Assembly: GCF_000196015.1 (NCBI RefSeq)
Contig: NC_007973.1
Location: forward strand, 2,480,001 to 2,544,000
Length of the DNA: 64,000 nt
Direction of reading: 5' to 3'
DNA from: Cupriavidus metallidurans CH34
GTDB lineage: Bacteria; Pseudomonadota; Gammaproteobacteria; Burkholderiales; Burkholderiaceae
The position numbers and the translations under genes are program-made. The notes beneath the pieces were generated by a model, which worked only from the letters and a program-made list of their open reading frames with translations, had not been told where the DNA came from and made no database searches. This document shows positions 7,705 through 17,238 of the stretch, in pieces. The first letter of the stretch is position 1. Each line of letters starts with the position of its first letter.

Positions 7705-9047
7705 GGGGGTGTCAGAATTTCCGTGTTCAAGGCGGGTTGAGAATCACACGGATGGTCGAACGAATCGATCCTGGTAGAGGATAGCAAATTGGTTCATTGC
7801 GTCCTTCCAATCTTTTGCGGCACGACCCCAGTCAGAGGTGATATTGCGTAGCGCCAGCCAGATAAGCTTAGTCGCTGCCTCGTCGCTCGGGAAGTGGCCT
7901 CGGGTCTTGATGATCTTGCGTAGCTGCGAATTGATATTTTCTATGGCATTTGTCGTGTAGATCACCCTGCGCACCGCCGGCGGAAATGCGAAGAACGGGA
8001 TCACGCGGTCCCAGGCGTTACGCCATGAAGCGCTGACCGTCGGGAATTTCTGCCCCCATGGTCCCGCGGCAAACGTATTGAGCTCAGCTTCGGCGGCTTC
8101 CGCACTCGGCGCGGTGTAGATCGGCCGGATCGCGGCGGCTAGCGCTTTGCGATCTTTCCAGCTAGCGTAATTCAGGCTGTTGCGGATCAGATGGACGATG
8201 CAGGTTTGCAGCGTGGTCGCCGGGAATACTGCGCTCAGCGCCTCCGGCATGCCCTTGAGGCCGTCGGTCACTGCGATCAGAATGTCGTTGACGCCGCGCG
8301 TCTTGAGATCGTTGAAAACCTTCATCCAGAACTTGGCGCCTTCGGTGTTCTCGATCCACAGCCCCAGAATCTCGCGCGTGCCGTCGGGCAGAACGCCCAG
8401 CGCCAGATAGACCGCCTTGTTGCGTACGACGGCATCCTCACGGATCTTCACTCGCAGTGCGTCGAAGAACACGACCGGATACATCTGCTCAAGCGGCCTG
8501 GCTTGCCAGGCGGTGACTTCGGCCATGACCTCGTCGGTAACCGAACTGATGAAATCGGGCGAGACCTCGGTGCCGTATTGCTCCTGCAGGAAACCCTGAA
8601 TCTCGCGCACGGTCATGCCCCGAGCGTACATGGCGACGATCTTGTCATCGAAGCCCGTGAAGCGCCGTTCGTGCTTTGGAATCAGCAACGGCTCGAAGCT
8701 GCCGTCACGGTCGCGAGGCACCTCGATTCGGATTGGGCCATCTTCGGTCAGAACCGTCTTCGCACCTTTACCGTTGCGCTGGTTGGTGACGGCGGCTGGT
8801 TTGGCTGCGCCCGGTGAATAGCCGAGATGATGATTCATCTCGCCGCCCAGGGCTCGCTCGATCAGCGCTTTCTTGAGTGCCAGGGTCGCGGCATGGATGG
8901 CTTCGGCCGTCATCGGGCCATTGCCGAACTGCTCAAGCAGCTCGGCGGGGATCGCCGGCAGCTCTGCCAGCGGGGCTTTCGGTTTGCGAGGCATACATTC
9001 TCCTTGGGAGCATGTTATGCCTTAAACACGAAATCTCCGACAGTCCC
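7705..9047 (-). mobile_element. IS256-family insertion sequence
   Basis: A 1,343-bp element with imperfect terminal inverted repeats of about 28 bp (7706-7733 and 9019-9046; about 21 of 28 positions match, both containing CGTGTT.AAGGC), a single transposase gene, and near-identical 8-bp flanking duplications. It sits between fliD and the symporter gene and interrupts no recognisable gene. Confidence 0.85.
7744..8994 (-). CDS. IS256-family transposase
   Basis: A 416-residue DDE transposase of the IS256/MULE type. Seen: IRIEVPRDRDGSFEPLLIPK, YARGMTVREIQGFLQEQYG, the first catalytic region VVFFDALRVKIRED, then AVTDGLKGMPEAL with the second Asp and CIVHLIRNSLNY, and a C-terminal IYTTNAIENINSQLRK with the Glu. 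All catalytic regions and full length are present, so the element looks active. Confidence 0.95.
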   Translation of the reverse strand: MPRKPKAPLAELPAIPAELLEQFGNGPMTAEAIHAATLALKKALIERALGGEMNHHLGYSPGAAKPAAVTNQRNGKGAKTVLTEDGPIRIEVPRDRDGSFEPLLIPKHERRFTGFDDKIVAMYARGMTVREIQGFLQEQYGTEVSPDFISSVTDEVMAEVTAWQARPLEQMYPVVFFDALRVKIREDAVVRNKAVYLALGVLPDGTREILGLWIENTEGAKFWMKVFNDLKTRGVNDILIAVTDGLKGMPEALSAVFPATTLQTCIVHLIRNSLNYASWKDRKALAAAIRPIYTAPSAEAAEAELNTFAAGPWGQKFPTVSASWRNAWDRVIPFFAFPPAVRRVIYTTNAIENINSQLRKIIKTRGHFPSDEAATKLIWLALRNITSDWGRAAKDWKDAMNQFAILYQDRFVRPSV

Positions 9048-9055
9048 ACATGGCC
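9048..9055. repeat. Right target-site duplication of the IS256-family element
   Basis: ACATGGCC, partner of 7697-7704 with one mismatch at the last base. Confidence 0.65.
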
Positions 9056-9298
9056 CGTTGCGCGGACGTGCTTTTCGCATTCAAACGCTTCGAAGGCTCT
9101 TGGATGACAAAGCGACTACGGCGGTGGCGCGAAAGACTATCGTTCCTGCAGCGTGTGGAATGTCAATTGCGGAAGAGTCCCAGACTAAATTCGGAAACAT
9201 CAAATAGAACCCCCGCGCACCAGGGAGCAGACTTGATCCGTTGGGCACCTCCCGGTCCCAGCAAGATCCGTTGTGACCCCAACTGATCTATTCCCGCG

Positions 9299-9331
9299 CG
9301 CCCACTGCCTCTCAGGTGTGGGCGTTTTTTT
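9299..9331 (+). terminator. Rho-independent terminator on the plus strand
   Basis: CGCCCAC (9299-9305) pairs with GTGGGCG (9318-9324), followed by seven T. The 9056-9372 stretch has no confident gene; a 78-codon open frame (9050-9286) ends 12 bp before the hairpin but is not recognisable. Confidence 0.65.
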
Positions 9332-9372
9332 GCCCTATGCGCAATGGACAATGGGCATTAGGCAATACCCTG

Positions 9373-11424
9373 CTACCCCTTCCGCAGATAATTCACCAAC
9401 CTGTCGATCACCGGCGCATTCCTCGGCGTCACCAGACTGACCAGGATGGCCGCGGCAAACCCGGCTGGCACACCGAACGCGCCCGATGCAATCGGGTCGA
9501 CGCCGAACCAGCGGTTGCCGAAGATTCCAGTCATCTTGGTGAAAAACGGGTAGTTGACGAAGATGTAGTAGACCGCCACACCCAGGCCGGTTGCCATGCC
9601 GGCTACCGCGCCCGCTGCAGTGGTGCGGCGCCAGAAGATGGCTAGTACCAATACCGGGAAGAAGCTCGATGCCGCCAGCGAGAACGCCGCGCCGACCAGG
9701 AACAGGATGTTGCCGGGCCGCAGCGACGTGACATAGGACGCAAATAGCGCCACCCCTAGCAGCACGACCTTCGCGGTCGTCACGCGCCGCTGGTGGCTCG
9801 CCTGGCGGTCGACCATGTGGTAGTAGACGTCGTGCGACAGCGCGTTGGCGATGGTGAGCAGAAGGCCGTCGGCTGTGGACAGCGCTGCCGCCAGCGCGCC
9901 GGCCGCGACCAGTCCTGAGATCACGTAGGGAAGCCCGGCGATTTCCGGGGCGGCCAGCACGATCATGTCCGGCTGGATCAGGATCTCGGCCCATTGGACG
10001 ATGCCATCGCCGTTCATGTCCCGGATGCCGAACACGGGTGGGTCGACCTTCCGCCATTGCACCACCCACTGCGGCAACTCGGCGTATGGCGTACCTACCA
10101 GATGCTGCAGGAACTCGGCCTTGACCAGCGCCGCGAGCGTTGGCGCGGACACGTACAACAGCGCAATGCAGAACACCGCCCAGGCCACCGAGTTGCGCGA
10201 TTCGCGTACCGATGGCGTCGTGTAGAGGCGCGTCAGGATGTGCGGCAGGCTGGCAGTCCCGAGCATCAGGCAGAACACCAGCAGCACGAAGTTGAGCCGT
10301 TGCGTCTTGCGCTCCTGCTCCGAAGCCGCAGGGTATGGCTCAGTCGAGGGCGTCGAAACCCGGCTGCGTGCGAGCGCATCCTCGCGCATCTGGGTCCACT
10401 GTTGCAGCGCGTCCGCCGCATCGACCGGGAATGCCAGGCGTTCGCGCTCCACGCTCTTGATCTCGCGCAGCGGCGCATTGCGCGCCCGCAACTCGAGCAA
10501 TCTGGCGTCGAGCGCGTTGCGTTCCTCCAGGAACGATTCCGGCAGTCGCGCGATGCGGTCCTGCAGCGCTATGGCCTGCTGCTGAAAGATCTCGCGCACC
10601 TGAATTTCGGCCGGATCGCGCTCGATCGCTTTTTCCGTCTGGTCGATCTGACTCAACAACTTGCCATAGCTGACCTGCGGCAGCACTTCGTGGTGGTGCT
10701 TCCACGCGATCAGCGACACCGTCAGCAGAAACGCGACGATGAGCATGATGTACTGCGCCACCTGCGTCCACGTCACGGCGCGCATTCCACCCAGGAACGA
10801 ACAGACGAGAATGCCGGCCAGACCGAAGAACACGCCAACGGCAAATTCCACGCCGATAAAGCGCGTGACGATCAGCCCGACTCCCTGGATCTGCGCCACC
10901 AGATAAACGAACGAACATAGCGATGCAGCCAGCACGGCGATCGCGCGCACCGGCATGTTGCCGCCCGGCTTGCCGTTGCCGTACCGCGCCGCCAGGAAAT
11001 CGGGGATCGTGTAGCCGCCGTACTTGCGCAGGTATGGCGCCAACAGGAAGGCCACCAGGCAGTAGCCGCCGGTCCAACCCATTACATAGGCCAGCCCTTC
11101 GTAGCCCGAGACGAAGATGATGCCGGCCAGTCCGATGAAGGATGCCGCGCTCATCCAGTCCGCGGCGATCGCCATGCCATTGAACATGGCCGGCACCCGC
11201 CGTCCCGCCACGTAGTACTCGTTGAGATCCGAGGTACGGCAGATCAGGCCGATGCACGCATAGATCGCGATCGTGACGAAGAGGAAGACGTAGCCAAGCC
11301 AGAGCGCATCCGCGTTGGAATGCTCCAGCAAGCCCATCATGCCGACGAAACCAAACAGCCCGAGCGTGAACAGGCCGTAGTACAGCATCAACCGGCGGCG
11401 AAAGCGCGACTGGGTGTCTGGCAT
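9373..11424 (-). CDS. Sodium:solute symporter, VC_2705 subfamily (acetate/carboxylate type)
   Basis: A 684-residue SSS-family permease related to ActP. Typical pieces are NEYYVAGRRVPAMFNGMAIAADWMS cut by membrane helices, GGYTIPDFLAARYG, SLCSFVYLVAQIQGVG and ALAAALSTADGLLLTIANALSHD. A hydrophilic insertion of roughly 130 residues follows the seventh helix or so. A second soluble stretch holds DMNGDGIVQWAE, which matches an EF-hand calcium loop. The gene lies just downstream of acs in the same direction, fitting acetate uptake feeding acetyl-CoA synthesis, but a terminator separates them. ATG 11424 is used; TTG 11430 is the alternative. No DUF4212 partner is adjacent. Confidence 0.85.
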   Translation of the reverse strand: MPDTQSRFRRRLMLYYGLFTLGLFGFVGMMGLLEHSNADALWLGYVFLFVTIAIYACIGLICRTSDLNEYYVAGRRVPAMFNGMAIAADWMSAASFIGLAGIIFVSGYEGLAYVMGWTGGYCLVAFLLAPYLRKYGGYTIPDFLAARYGNGKPGGNMPVRAIAVLAASLCSFVYLVAQIQGVGLIVTRFIGVEFAVGVFFGLAGILVCSFLGGMRAVTWTQVAQYIMLIVAFLLTVSLIAWKHHHEVLPQVSYGKLLSQIDQTEKAIERDPAEIQVREIFQQQAIALQDRIARLPESFLEERNALDARLLELRARNAPLREIKSVERERLAFPVDAADALQQWTQMREDALARSRVSTPSTEPYPAASEQERKTQRLNFVLLVFCLMLGTASLPHILTRLYTTPSVRESRNSVAWAVFCIALLYVSAPTLAALVKAEFLQHLVGTPYAELPQWVVQWRKVDPPVFGIRDMNGDGIVQWAEILIQPDMIVLAAPEIAGLPYVISGLVAAGALAAALSTADGLLLTIANALSHDVYYHMVDRQASHQRRVTTAKVVLLGVALFASYVTSLRPGNILFLVGAAFSLAASSFFPVLVLAIFWRRTTAAGAVAGMATGLGVAVYYIFVNYPFFTKMTGIFGNRWFGVDPIASGAFGVPAGFAAAILVSLVTPRNAPVIDRLVNYLRKG

Positions 11425-11430
11425 CAGCAA

Positions 11431-11474
11431 GAAAGAAAATCGTGCCCGCTCAGCATGAAACCGAGGCGGGCACG
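11431..11474 (-). terminator. Terminator between acs and the symporter gene
   Basis: CGTGCCCGC (11441-11449) and GCGGGCACG (11466-11474) form a 9-bp stem; on the minus strand it is followed by ATTTTCTTTCTT. It should end most acs transcripts and makes symporter expression partly independent. Confidence 0.7.
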
Positions 11475-11532
11475 ATGGGTGTCACGGATGCGTGACCGGG
11501 ACGATCCGTTTTCCGGATCCGCTGGCTGGCCT

Positions 11533-13515
11533 TTACTGGGCTTGCTTGAGCTGATCGAGAATGGCCGGGTTCTCCAGCGTCGAGGTGTCCTGCGTGATGT
11601 CCTCGCCCTTGGCCAGCGAACGCAGCAGGCGGCGCATGATCTTGCCCGAACGCGTCTTGGGCAGATTGTCGCCGAAGCGGATGTCCTTCGGCTTGGCGAT
11701 CGGGCCGATTTCCTTGCCCACCCAGTTGCGCAGCTCGGCCGCGATCTTCACGGCTTCTTCAGCCGTCGGCCGCGAACGCTTGAGCACCACGAACGCGCAG
11801 ATCGCCTCGCCGGTGGTGTCATCGGGACGACCCACCACGGCGGCCTCGGCCACGATCGGGTTCGAGACCAGCGCTGACTCGATTTCCATCGTGCCCATGC
11901 GATGGCCCGACACGTTCAGCACGTCATCGATACGGCCCATGATCGTGAAGTACCCGGTTTCCTTGTCACGGATCGAACCGTCGCCAGCCAGGTACAGTTT
12001 GCCGCCGAGTTCCTCGGGGTAGTAGCTCTTCTTGAAGCGCTCCGGGTCGCCCCAGATCGTGCGGATCATCGACGGCCACGGACGCTTGACGACCAGGATG
12101 CCACCATTGCCGTTCGGCACGTCCTGCCCGGTTTCGTCGACGATGGCCGCCATGATGCCCGGCAGCGGCAGCGTGCACGAGCCCGGCACCAGCGGCGTGG
12201 CGCCCGGCAGCGGCGTGATCATGTGGCCGCCAGTTTCGGTCTGCCAGAACGTATCGACGATCGGGCAACGCTCGCGGCCGATATTCTTGTAGTACCACAT
12301 CCATGCCTCTGGATTGATCGGCTCGCCCACGGTGCCCAGCAGGCGCAGGCTCGAGAGGTCGTACTGCTTCGGATGGATCTTCTCGTCGGCCTCGGCGGCC
12401 TTGATCAGCGAGCGGATCGCCGTCGGCGCGGTGTAGAAGATCGAGACCTTGTGGCGCTGGATCATGTCCCAGAACCGGCCGGCGTTCGGGAACGTCGGCA
12501 CGCCTTCGAACACGATCTGCGTGGCGCCTGCGGCCAGCGGGCCGTAGGTGATATAGGTGTGGCCGGTGACCCAGCCGATATCGGCCGTGCACCAGAACAT
12601 GTCATCGGGCTTGATATCGAAGGTCCAGCGCATCGTCATCAGCGCCCACAGCAGGTAACCGCCCGTGCTGTGCTGCACGCCCTTCGGCTTGCCGGTGGAG
12701 CCCGACGTGTAGAGCACGAACAGCGGGTGCTCGGCGCCAACGGGCTCGGCGGGGCAGTTATCGGACTGACCGGCGGCGACGTCTTCCATCGAACGATCAC
12801 GGCCTTCGGTCCAGGCAACGTTGCCGCCCGTGCGGCGATAGACGATCACGTTCTTGACGGCCTCGCAGCCGCCCAGCGTCAGCGCCTCGTCAGCGATGGC
12901 CTTCAGCGGCAGCGCCTTGCCACCACGCATCTGCTCATCGGCCGTGATCAGCGCCACGGCGCCCACGTCCACCAGACGTTCCTGCAGGGACTTCGCCGAG
13001 AAGCCGCCGAACACCACCGAGTGCGTGGCGCCGATGCGCGCGCAGGCCTGCATGGCCACGACGCCTTCGACAGACATTGGCATGTAGATCACGACGCGGT
13101 CGCCCTTCTTGATGCCAAGGGCCTTCATGCCGTTGGCGAAGCGGCTGACCTTCGCCAGCAATTCCTGGTAGCTGACGCGCGTCACCGTGCCGTCGTCGGC
13201 CTCGAAGACGATGGCCGTCTTGTCGCCGAGGCCCTTCTCGACATTGCGGTCGAGGCAGTTGTACGAGGCATTGATCTCGCCATCCTCGAACCACTTGTAG
13301 AACGGCGCGTTGCTCTCGTCGAGCACCTTCGTGAACGGCTTGTGCCAATGCAGCAGCTCGCGTGCGTGGCGGGCCCAGAAGCCCTCGTAATCCTTTGCAG
13401 CCTCGTCGCACAGGGCCTGGTAGGCCTCCATGCTGGGGATCGCGGCGGTCTTGGCGAACGACGCAGGGGGATTGAAAACGCGATGCTCCTGCATCACCGA
13501 CTCGATGGCGGACAT
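11533..13515 (-). CDS. acs: Acetyl-coenzyme A synthetase (AMP-forming)
   Basis: A 660-residue acetate--CoA ligase that activates acetate through acetyl-AMP. Seen: the adenylate-forming P-loop [15 protein letters not shown], the acyl-binding segment [30 protein letters not shown], the hinge region [10 protein letters not shown] / [14 protein letters not shown], and C-terminal [11 protein letters not shown] whose lysine is the residue acetylated by Pat-type enzymes in this family. Length matches the family. ATG 13515 has a clear AGGAG eight bases upstream and is preferred to the longer frame from 13554. Confidence 0.97.
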   Translation of the reverse strand: MSAIESVMQEHRVFNPPASFAKTAAIPSMEAYQALCDEAAKDYEGFWARHARELLHWHKPFTKVLDESNAPFYKWFEDGEINASYNCLDRNVEKGLGDKTAIVFEADDGTVTRVSYQELLAKVSRFANGMKALGIKKGDRVVIYMPMSVEGVVAMQACARIGATHSVVFGGFSAKSLQERLVDVGAVALITADEQMRGGKALPLKAIADEALTLGGCEAVKNVIVYRRTGGNVAWTEGRDRSMEDVAAGQSDNCPAEPVGAEHPLFVLYTSGSTGKPKGVQHSTGGYLLWALMTMRWTFDIKPDDMFWCTADIGWVTGHTYITYGPLAAGATQIVFEGVPTFPNAGRFWDMIQRHKVSIFYTAPTAIRSLIKAAEADEKIHPKQYDLSSLRLLGTVGEPINPEAWMWYYKNIGRERCPIVDTFWQTETGGHMITPLPGATPLVPGSCTLPLPGIMAAIVDETGQDVPNGNGGILVVKRPWPSMIRTIWGDPERFKKSYYPEELGGKLYLAGDGSIRDKETGYFTIMGRIDDVLNVSGHRMGTMEIESALVSNPIVAEAAVVGRPDDTTGEAICAFVVLKRSRPTAEEAVKIAAELRNWVGKEIGPIAKPKDIRFGDNLPKTRSGKIMRRLLRSLAKGEDITQDTSTLENPAILDQLKQAQ

Positions 13516-13696
13516 GGGTTGTCTCCTGTTTGACTTTGACTGCTTTCGGTGCAAGGTACGCTCGACGCCTTACTTAAACCTGACGGTTCAGGCAAGCATC
13601 CCACTTGCAACGATGCTGCGTCGCAACAGACCGGTGGGGCCTGATTCGGGAGACGCTGGGGCACAAGTGCAGTCGGCTCTACTAAGTTAGCACAGC

Positions 13697-13702
13697 TATA
13701 AT
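13697..13702 (+). promoter_or_regulatory. Putative -10 box before the DMT transporter
   Basis: A perfect TATAAT at 13697-13702. It overlaps the ATG at 13701, which argues that translation of the following gene starts further down. No good -35 element is seen, so this may be an extended or weak promoter. Confidence 0.35.
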
Positions 13703-13811
13703 GCGGCGGACCCTATACCTGAACGTCGCGCACGCCCTTTCTGGCGCGCCCTTTCTCCGGCGTCAGTGTTTCCGTCGTCTCCACGTCGCACCCCTTCCTG
13801 CCGGACACCCC

Positions 13812-14738
13812 TTGCCCATCCACGCCTTTTTCCTGATCGCCGCCATGGCCCTGGTTGGCAGCAACGTAGGCCTGGGCAAATCCATCATCGCGGAAGTACC
13901 GGTACTGCTGTTCGCGCTGCTGCGCTTCCTGATCGCGATCGTCTGCCTTTCCCCGTGGTATAGGCCAGCGCGGATGCGCCAGGTCTCGCGTGGCGAATGG
14001 ATCAACCTGTTCCTGATGGCGTTCTTCGGCACGTTCATGTTCACGTTGCTGATGCTGGGCGGCGTGCGACTGACCAGCGCGATGGCCGCCGGGGTGATCA
14101 CCAGCACGATTCCGGCCACGGTGGCCATCCTGTCATGGCTCTGGCTGCGCGAGCGGCTGTCGCGGCGGACGGTGTTCTCTGTGCTGCTGGCCGTGGCGGG
14201 TATCGCGGTGCTCAATATCGCGCGCGGCAGCGGCCATGATGCCGCGACCAGCAGCGGTGGCGGCAGCGGCGCGCTGATCGGCAACCTGATGATCCTGGGC
14301 GCGGTGGTATGCGAGTCGATCTACGTGATTCTGTCGCGCCGGCTCTCCCAGACCTTGGCCGCAATCGAAATCTGCGCCTACACACATCTGATCGGCGGCG
14401 CGCTGATGCTGCCGCTAGGACTGGTGCCGCTGCTGACGTTCGACTTCGGCAGCGTGAGCGGCACCACCTGGGCGATGCTGCTTTGGTACGCGCTGTCGGC
14501 CAGCGTGTTCTCGTTCTGGCTCTGGATGAAAGGCGTCCGCCATGTTCCGGCACAACTGGCCGGCGTGTTCACGTCGGTGCTGCCAGTGGCCGCGGCACTC
14601 TACGGCATCGTGGTGCTCGGCGAGCGTCCGGGCTGGGCGCACGGCGTGGCGCTGGCATGCGTGCTCGCAGGCATCGTACTGGCAAGCTGGCCCGGACCGA
14701 TCGCGCGCCGGGCGTTGGGAGGCGACCCCGGCCGGTGA
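13812..14738 (+). CDS. DMT-superfamily (EamA) transporter
   Basis: About 308 residues with ten predicted membrane helices arranged as two EamA repeats. The first repeat shows LRFLIAIVCLSPW and GGVRLTSAMAAGVITSTIPA, the second LSASVFSFWLWMKGVRHVPAQLAGVFTSVLP split by a loop. Such proteins export metabolites or amino acids; the substrate cannot be told. TTG 13812 (start of the first helix) is preferred because the upstream in-frame ATG 13701 lies on a -10 box. Confidence 0.8.
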   Translation: MPIHAFFLIAAMALVGSNVGLGKSIIAEVPVLLFALLRFLIAIVCLSPWYRPARMRQVSRGEWINLFLMAFFGTFMFTLLMLGGVRLTSAMAAGVITSTIPATVAILSWLWLRERLSRRTVFSVLLAVAGIAVLNIARGSGHDAATSSGGGSGALIGNLMILGAVVCESIYVILSRRLSQTLAAIEICAYTHLIGGALMLPLGLVPLLTFDFGSVSGTTWAMLLWYALSASVFSFWLWMKGVRHVPAQLAGVFTSVLPVAAALYGIVVLGERPGWAHGVALACVLAGIVLASWPGPIARRALGGDPGR

Positions 14739-14831
14739 CGTTCGGTTACCGAATCGCGGCGCGAGGTGTCAAATGCGCACGGTACAATCAGAACCCATCC
14801 TGATTGTCTTGCTGTACTTACATTCAATTCC

Positions 14832-15386
14832 ATGGCCCACTCCCCGCTTCGCCCGATTCCCCGCATCATCTTCGCCTCGCGCTGGCTGCAACTGCCGCTC
14901 TATCTCGGTCTGATCGTCGCGCAAGGCGTCTACGTCTATCACTTCCTGGTCGAGGTCTGGCACCTGCTGTCGCACGTCACGACCTTCGACGAGACCAAGA
15001 TCATGCTCGTCGTGCTGGGCCTGATCGACGTGGTGATGATCTCGAACCTGCTGATCATGGTCATCGTGGGCGGATATGAAACCTTCGTGTCGCGCCTGGG
15101 CATCGACAACCACCCCGACGAGCCCGAATGGCTGGACCACGTCAATGCCGGCGTGCTCAAGGTCAAGCTGTCGATGGCGCTGATCGGCATTTCGTCGATC
15201 CACCTGCTCAAGACCTTCATCGACGCCGACCAGCGCAGCGAACATACGATCATGTGGCAGGTCATCATCCACCTGGCATTCCTGCTCTCGGCCGTGGCGA
15301 TGGCCTGGGTGGACCGCATGGTCACGCATCCGCACCCGGCCGCCGGACCCGGCGCTGCCGGCGGTGCGGCAGAAACGACACACTGA
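14832..15386 (+). CDS. UPF0114 (TIGR00645/YqhA) family membrane protein
   Basis: A 184-residue integral membrane protein: two N-terminal helices, the family segment [17 protein letters not shown], then [21 protein letters not shown] and a last helix near [15 protein letters not shown]. The family is widespread and uncharacterised. ATG 14832 (MAHSPLRP) fits the family start; the longer frame from 14766 adds unrelated residues. Confidence 0.85.
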   Translation: MAHSPLRPIPRIIFASRWLQLPLYLGLIVAQGVYVYHFLVEVWHLLSHVTTFDETKIMLVVLGLIDVVMISNLLIMVIVGGYETFVSRLGIDNHPDEPEWLDHVNAGVLKVKLSMALIGISSIHLLKTFIDADQRSEHTIMWQVIIHLAFLLSAVAMAWVDRMVTHPHPAAGPGAAGGAAETTH

Positions 15387-15538
15387 CCGCGCGCCGGGAC
15401 GGTTGCCCGCCACCCGGGTGACGCCTGCGGCCATCCCGCCACCAAACCTCGTGTCGACGGCTGTATGCAAAGCGGCAGCCGTCGCCGCGACGGTGTATGA
15501 TTCCGGGCTGTGTTTCACCGCTGCCCATCCCCCACAAA

Positions 15539-17062
15539 ATGACAGTCATCAAGCAAGAAGACCTCATCCAGAGCGTCGCCGATTCCCTGCAGTACATCAG
15601 CTACTACCATCCGATGGACTACATCACCAGCCTGGGCCGCGCCTATGAGCTGGAAAAGAGTCCGGCCGCCAAGGATGCGATCGCGCAGATCCTGACCAAC
15701 AGCCGCATGTGCGCCGAAGGCAAGCGCCCGCTGTGCCAGGACACCGGCATCGTGACGGTCTTCCTGAAGGTGGGCATGAACGTGCGCTGGGATGGCGCCA
15801 CGATGAGCCTGGAAGACATGGTCAACGAAGGCGTGCGCCGCGCGTACAACGACGTGGACAACAAGCTGCGCGCCAGCGTGCTGGCCGATCCGGCCGGCAA
15901 GCGCACCAATACGAAGGACAACACCCCGGCGGTGATCAACATGTCGATCGTTCCGGGCGATACGGTGGACGTGATCGTCGCAGCCAAGGGCGGCGGTTCC
16001 GAAGCCAAGTCGAAGTTCGTGATGCTCAACCCGTCTGACTCGATCGTCGACTGGGTGCTCAAGACTGTCCCGACCATGGGCGCCGGCTGGTGCCCGCCGG
16101 GCATGCTGGGCATCGGCATTGGCGGCACGGCTGAAAAGGCCATGCTGCTGGCCAAGGAAGCCCTGATGGAGCCGATCGACATTCAGGACCTGCTCGCCCG
16201 CGGCCCGAGCAACCGCGCCGAAGAACTGCGCATCGAGCTGTACGAGAAGGTCAACGCACTGGGCATCGGCGCGCAGGGCCTGGGCGGCCTGGCTACCGTG
16301 CTCGACGTGAAGGTGCTGGACTACCCGACCCACGCGGCCAACCTGCCTGTGGCCATGATCCCGAACTGCGCGGCCACCCGCCACGCGCACTTCACGCTGG
16401 ACGGCAGCGGCGTCGCCAAGCTGGAAGCGCCGGACCTGTCGCAATGGCCGAAGGTCGAGTGGGCACCGAACACCGAAACGTCGAAAAGCGTTGACCTGAA
16501 CACGCTGACGCCGGAAGAAGTCGCCTCGTGGAAGCCCGGCCAGACGCTGCTGCTGAACGGCAAGATGCTGACCGGCCGTGATGCCGCGCACAAGCGCATC
16601 GCCGACATGCTGGCCAAGGGCGAGAAGCTGCCGATCGACTTCACGAACCGCGTGATCTACTACGTAGGCCCCGTGGATCCGGTACGTGACGAAGTGGTTG
16701 GCCCGGCTGGCCCCACCACCGCCACCCGCATGGACAAGTTCACCGAGACGATGCTGTCGCAGACTGGCCTGATCGCGATGATCGGCAAGGCCGAGCGTGG
16801 CCCCACCGCAATCGAATCGATCCAGAAGCACAAGTCGGCCTACCTGATGGCCGTGGGTGGCGCTGCCTACCTCGTGTCGAAGGCGATCCGTGGCGCCAAG
16901 GTCCTCGCCTTCGAAGACCTCGGCATGGAAGCCATCTACGAGTTCGACGTCAAGGACATGCCGGTGACGGTGGCCGTGGATAGCTCGGGCACGTCCGTCC
17001 ACAAGACCGGCCCCGCCGAGTGGCAGGCCAAGATCGGCAAGATTCCGGTCGCGACGGCCTAA
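15539..17062 (+). CDS. Class I fumarate hydratase (single-chain, 4Fe-4S)
   Basis: A 507-residue enzyme converting fumarate and malate in the TCA cycle. The N-terminal alpha-type domain has RPLCQDTGIVTVFLKVG and GAGWCPPGMLGIGIGG, plus MIPNCAATRHAHF, giving the three cysteines that hold the iron-sulfur cluster. The C-terminal beta-type domain has GPTTATRMDKF and HKSAYLMAVGGAAYLV. Both domains are fused as in FumA/FumB. ATG 15539 is used. A TATGAT at 15496-15501 may be the -10 element. Confidence 0.95.
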   Translation: MTVIKQEDLIQSVADSLQYISYYHPMDYITSLGRAYELEKSPAAKDAIAQILTNSRMCAEGKRPLCQDTGIVTVFLKVGMNVRWDGATMSLEDMVNEGVRRAYNDVDNKLRASVLADPAGKRTNTKDNTPAVINMSIVPGDTVDVIVAAKGGGSEAKSKFVMLNPSDSIVDWVLKTVPTMGAGWCPPGMLGIGIGGTAEKAMLLAKEALMEPIDIQDLLARGPSNRAEELRIELYEKVNALGIGAQGLGGLATVLDVKVLDYPTHAANLPVAMIPNCAATRHAHFTLDGSGVAKLEAPDLSQWPKVEWAPNTETSKSVDLNTLTPEEVASWKPGQTLLLNGKMLTGRDAAHKRIADMLAKGEKLPIDFTNRVIYYVGPVDPVRDEVVGPAGPTTATRMDKFTETMLSQTGLIAMIGKAERGPTAIESIQKHKSAYLMAVGGAAYLVSKAIRGAKVLAFEDLGMEAIYEFDVKDMPVTVAVDSSGTSVHKTGPAEWQAKIGKIPVATA

Positions 17063-17082
17063 ATCCGGCTACGTGTAGTACG

Positions 17083-17215
17083 CCCCTCTCCCGCTGCGTG
17101 GAAGAGGGGTTGGGGGAGAAGGTGCAGTAGTTCAAATCACGACCTGCCGTTGATGGAACAGCCCGCCCTCTCCCCTTCCCTCTCCCCTTCCCTCTCCCAC
17201 AAGCGAGAGGGAAGC
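17083..17215. repeat. Short CT-rich inverted and direct repeats
   Basis: Between fumarase and murI the DNA holds CCCCTCT / AGAGGGG as an inverted repeat (about 17083-17109) and three tandem copies of a CCTTCCCTCTCC-like unit around 17165-17195, followed by GAGAGGGAAG. Similar CT-rich palindromic units are common between genes in Burkholderiales. It may act as a terminator of the fumarase transcript. Confidence 0.45.
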
Positions 17216-17238
17216 AAACCTTCCTCGACACTGCGCGC

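Noticed and set aside
11902..13533. 543-codon plus-strand frame opposite acs
   Set aside because: Antisense of a certain acetyl-CoA synthetase gene; composition is that of a shadow frame.
15515..17002. Long minus-strand open frame opposite fumarase
   Set aside because: Rich in His, Arg and Val-Asp patterns typical of antisense frames in GC-rich genes; fumarase on the plus strand has all family motifs.
17160..17215. CT-rich tandem units considered as a CRISPR-like array
   Set aside because: Units are about 12 bp, contiguous and without spacers; no cas genes are nearby.
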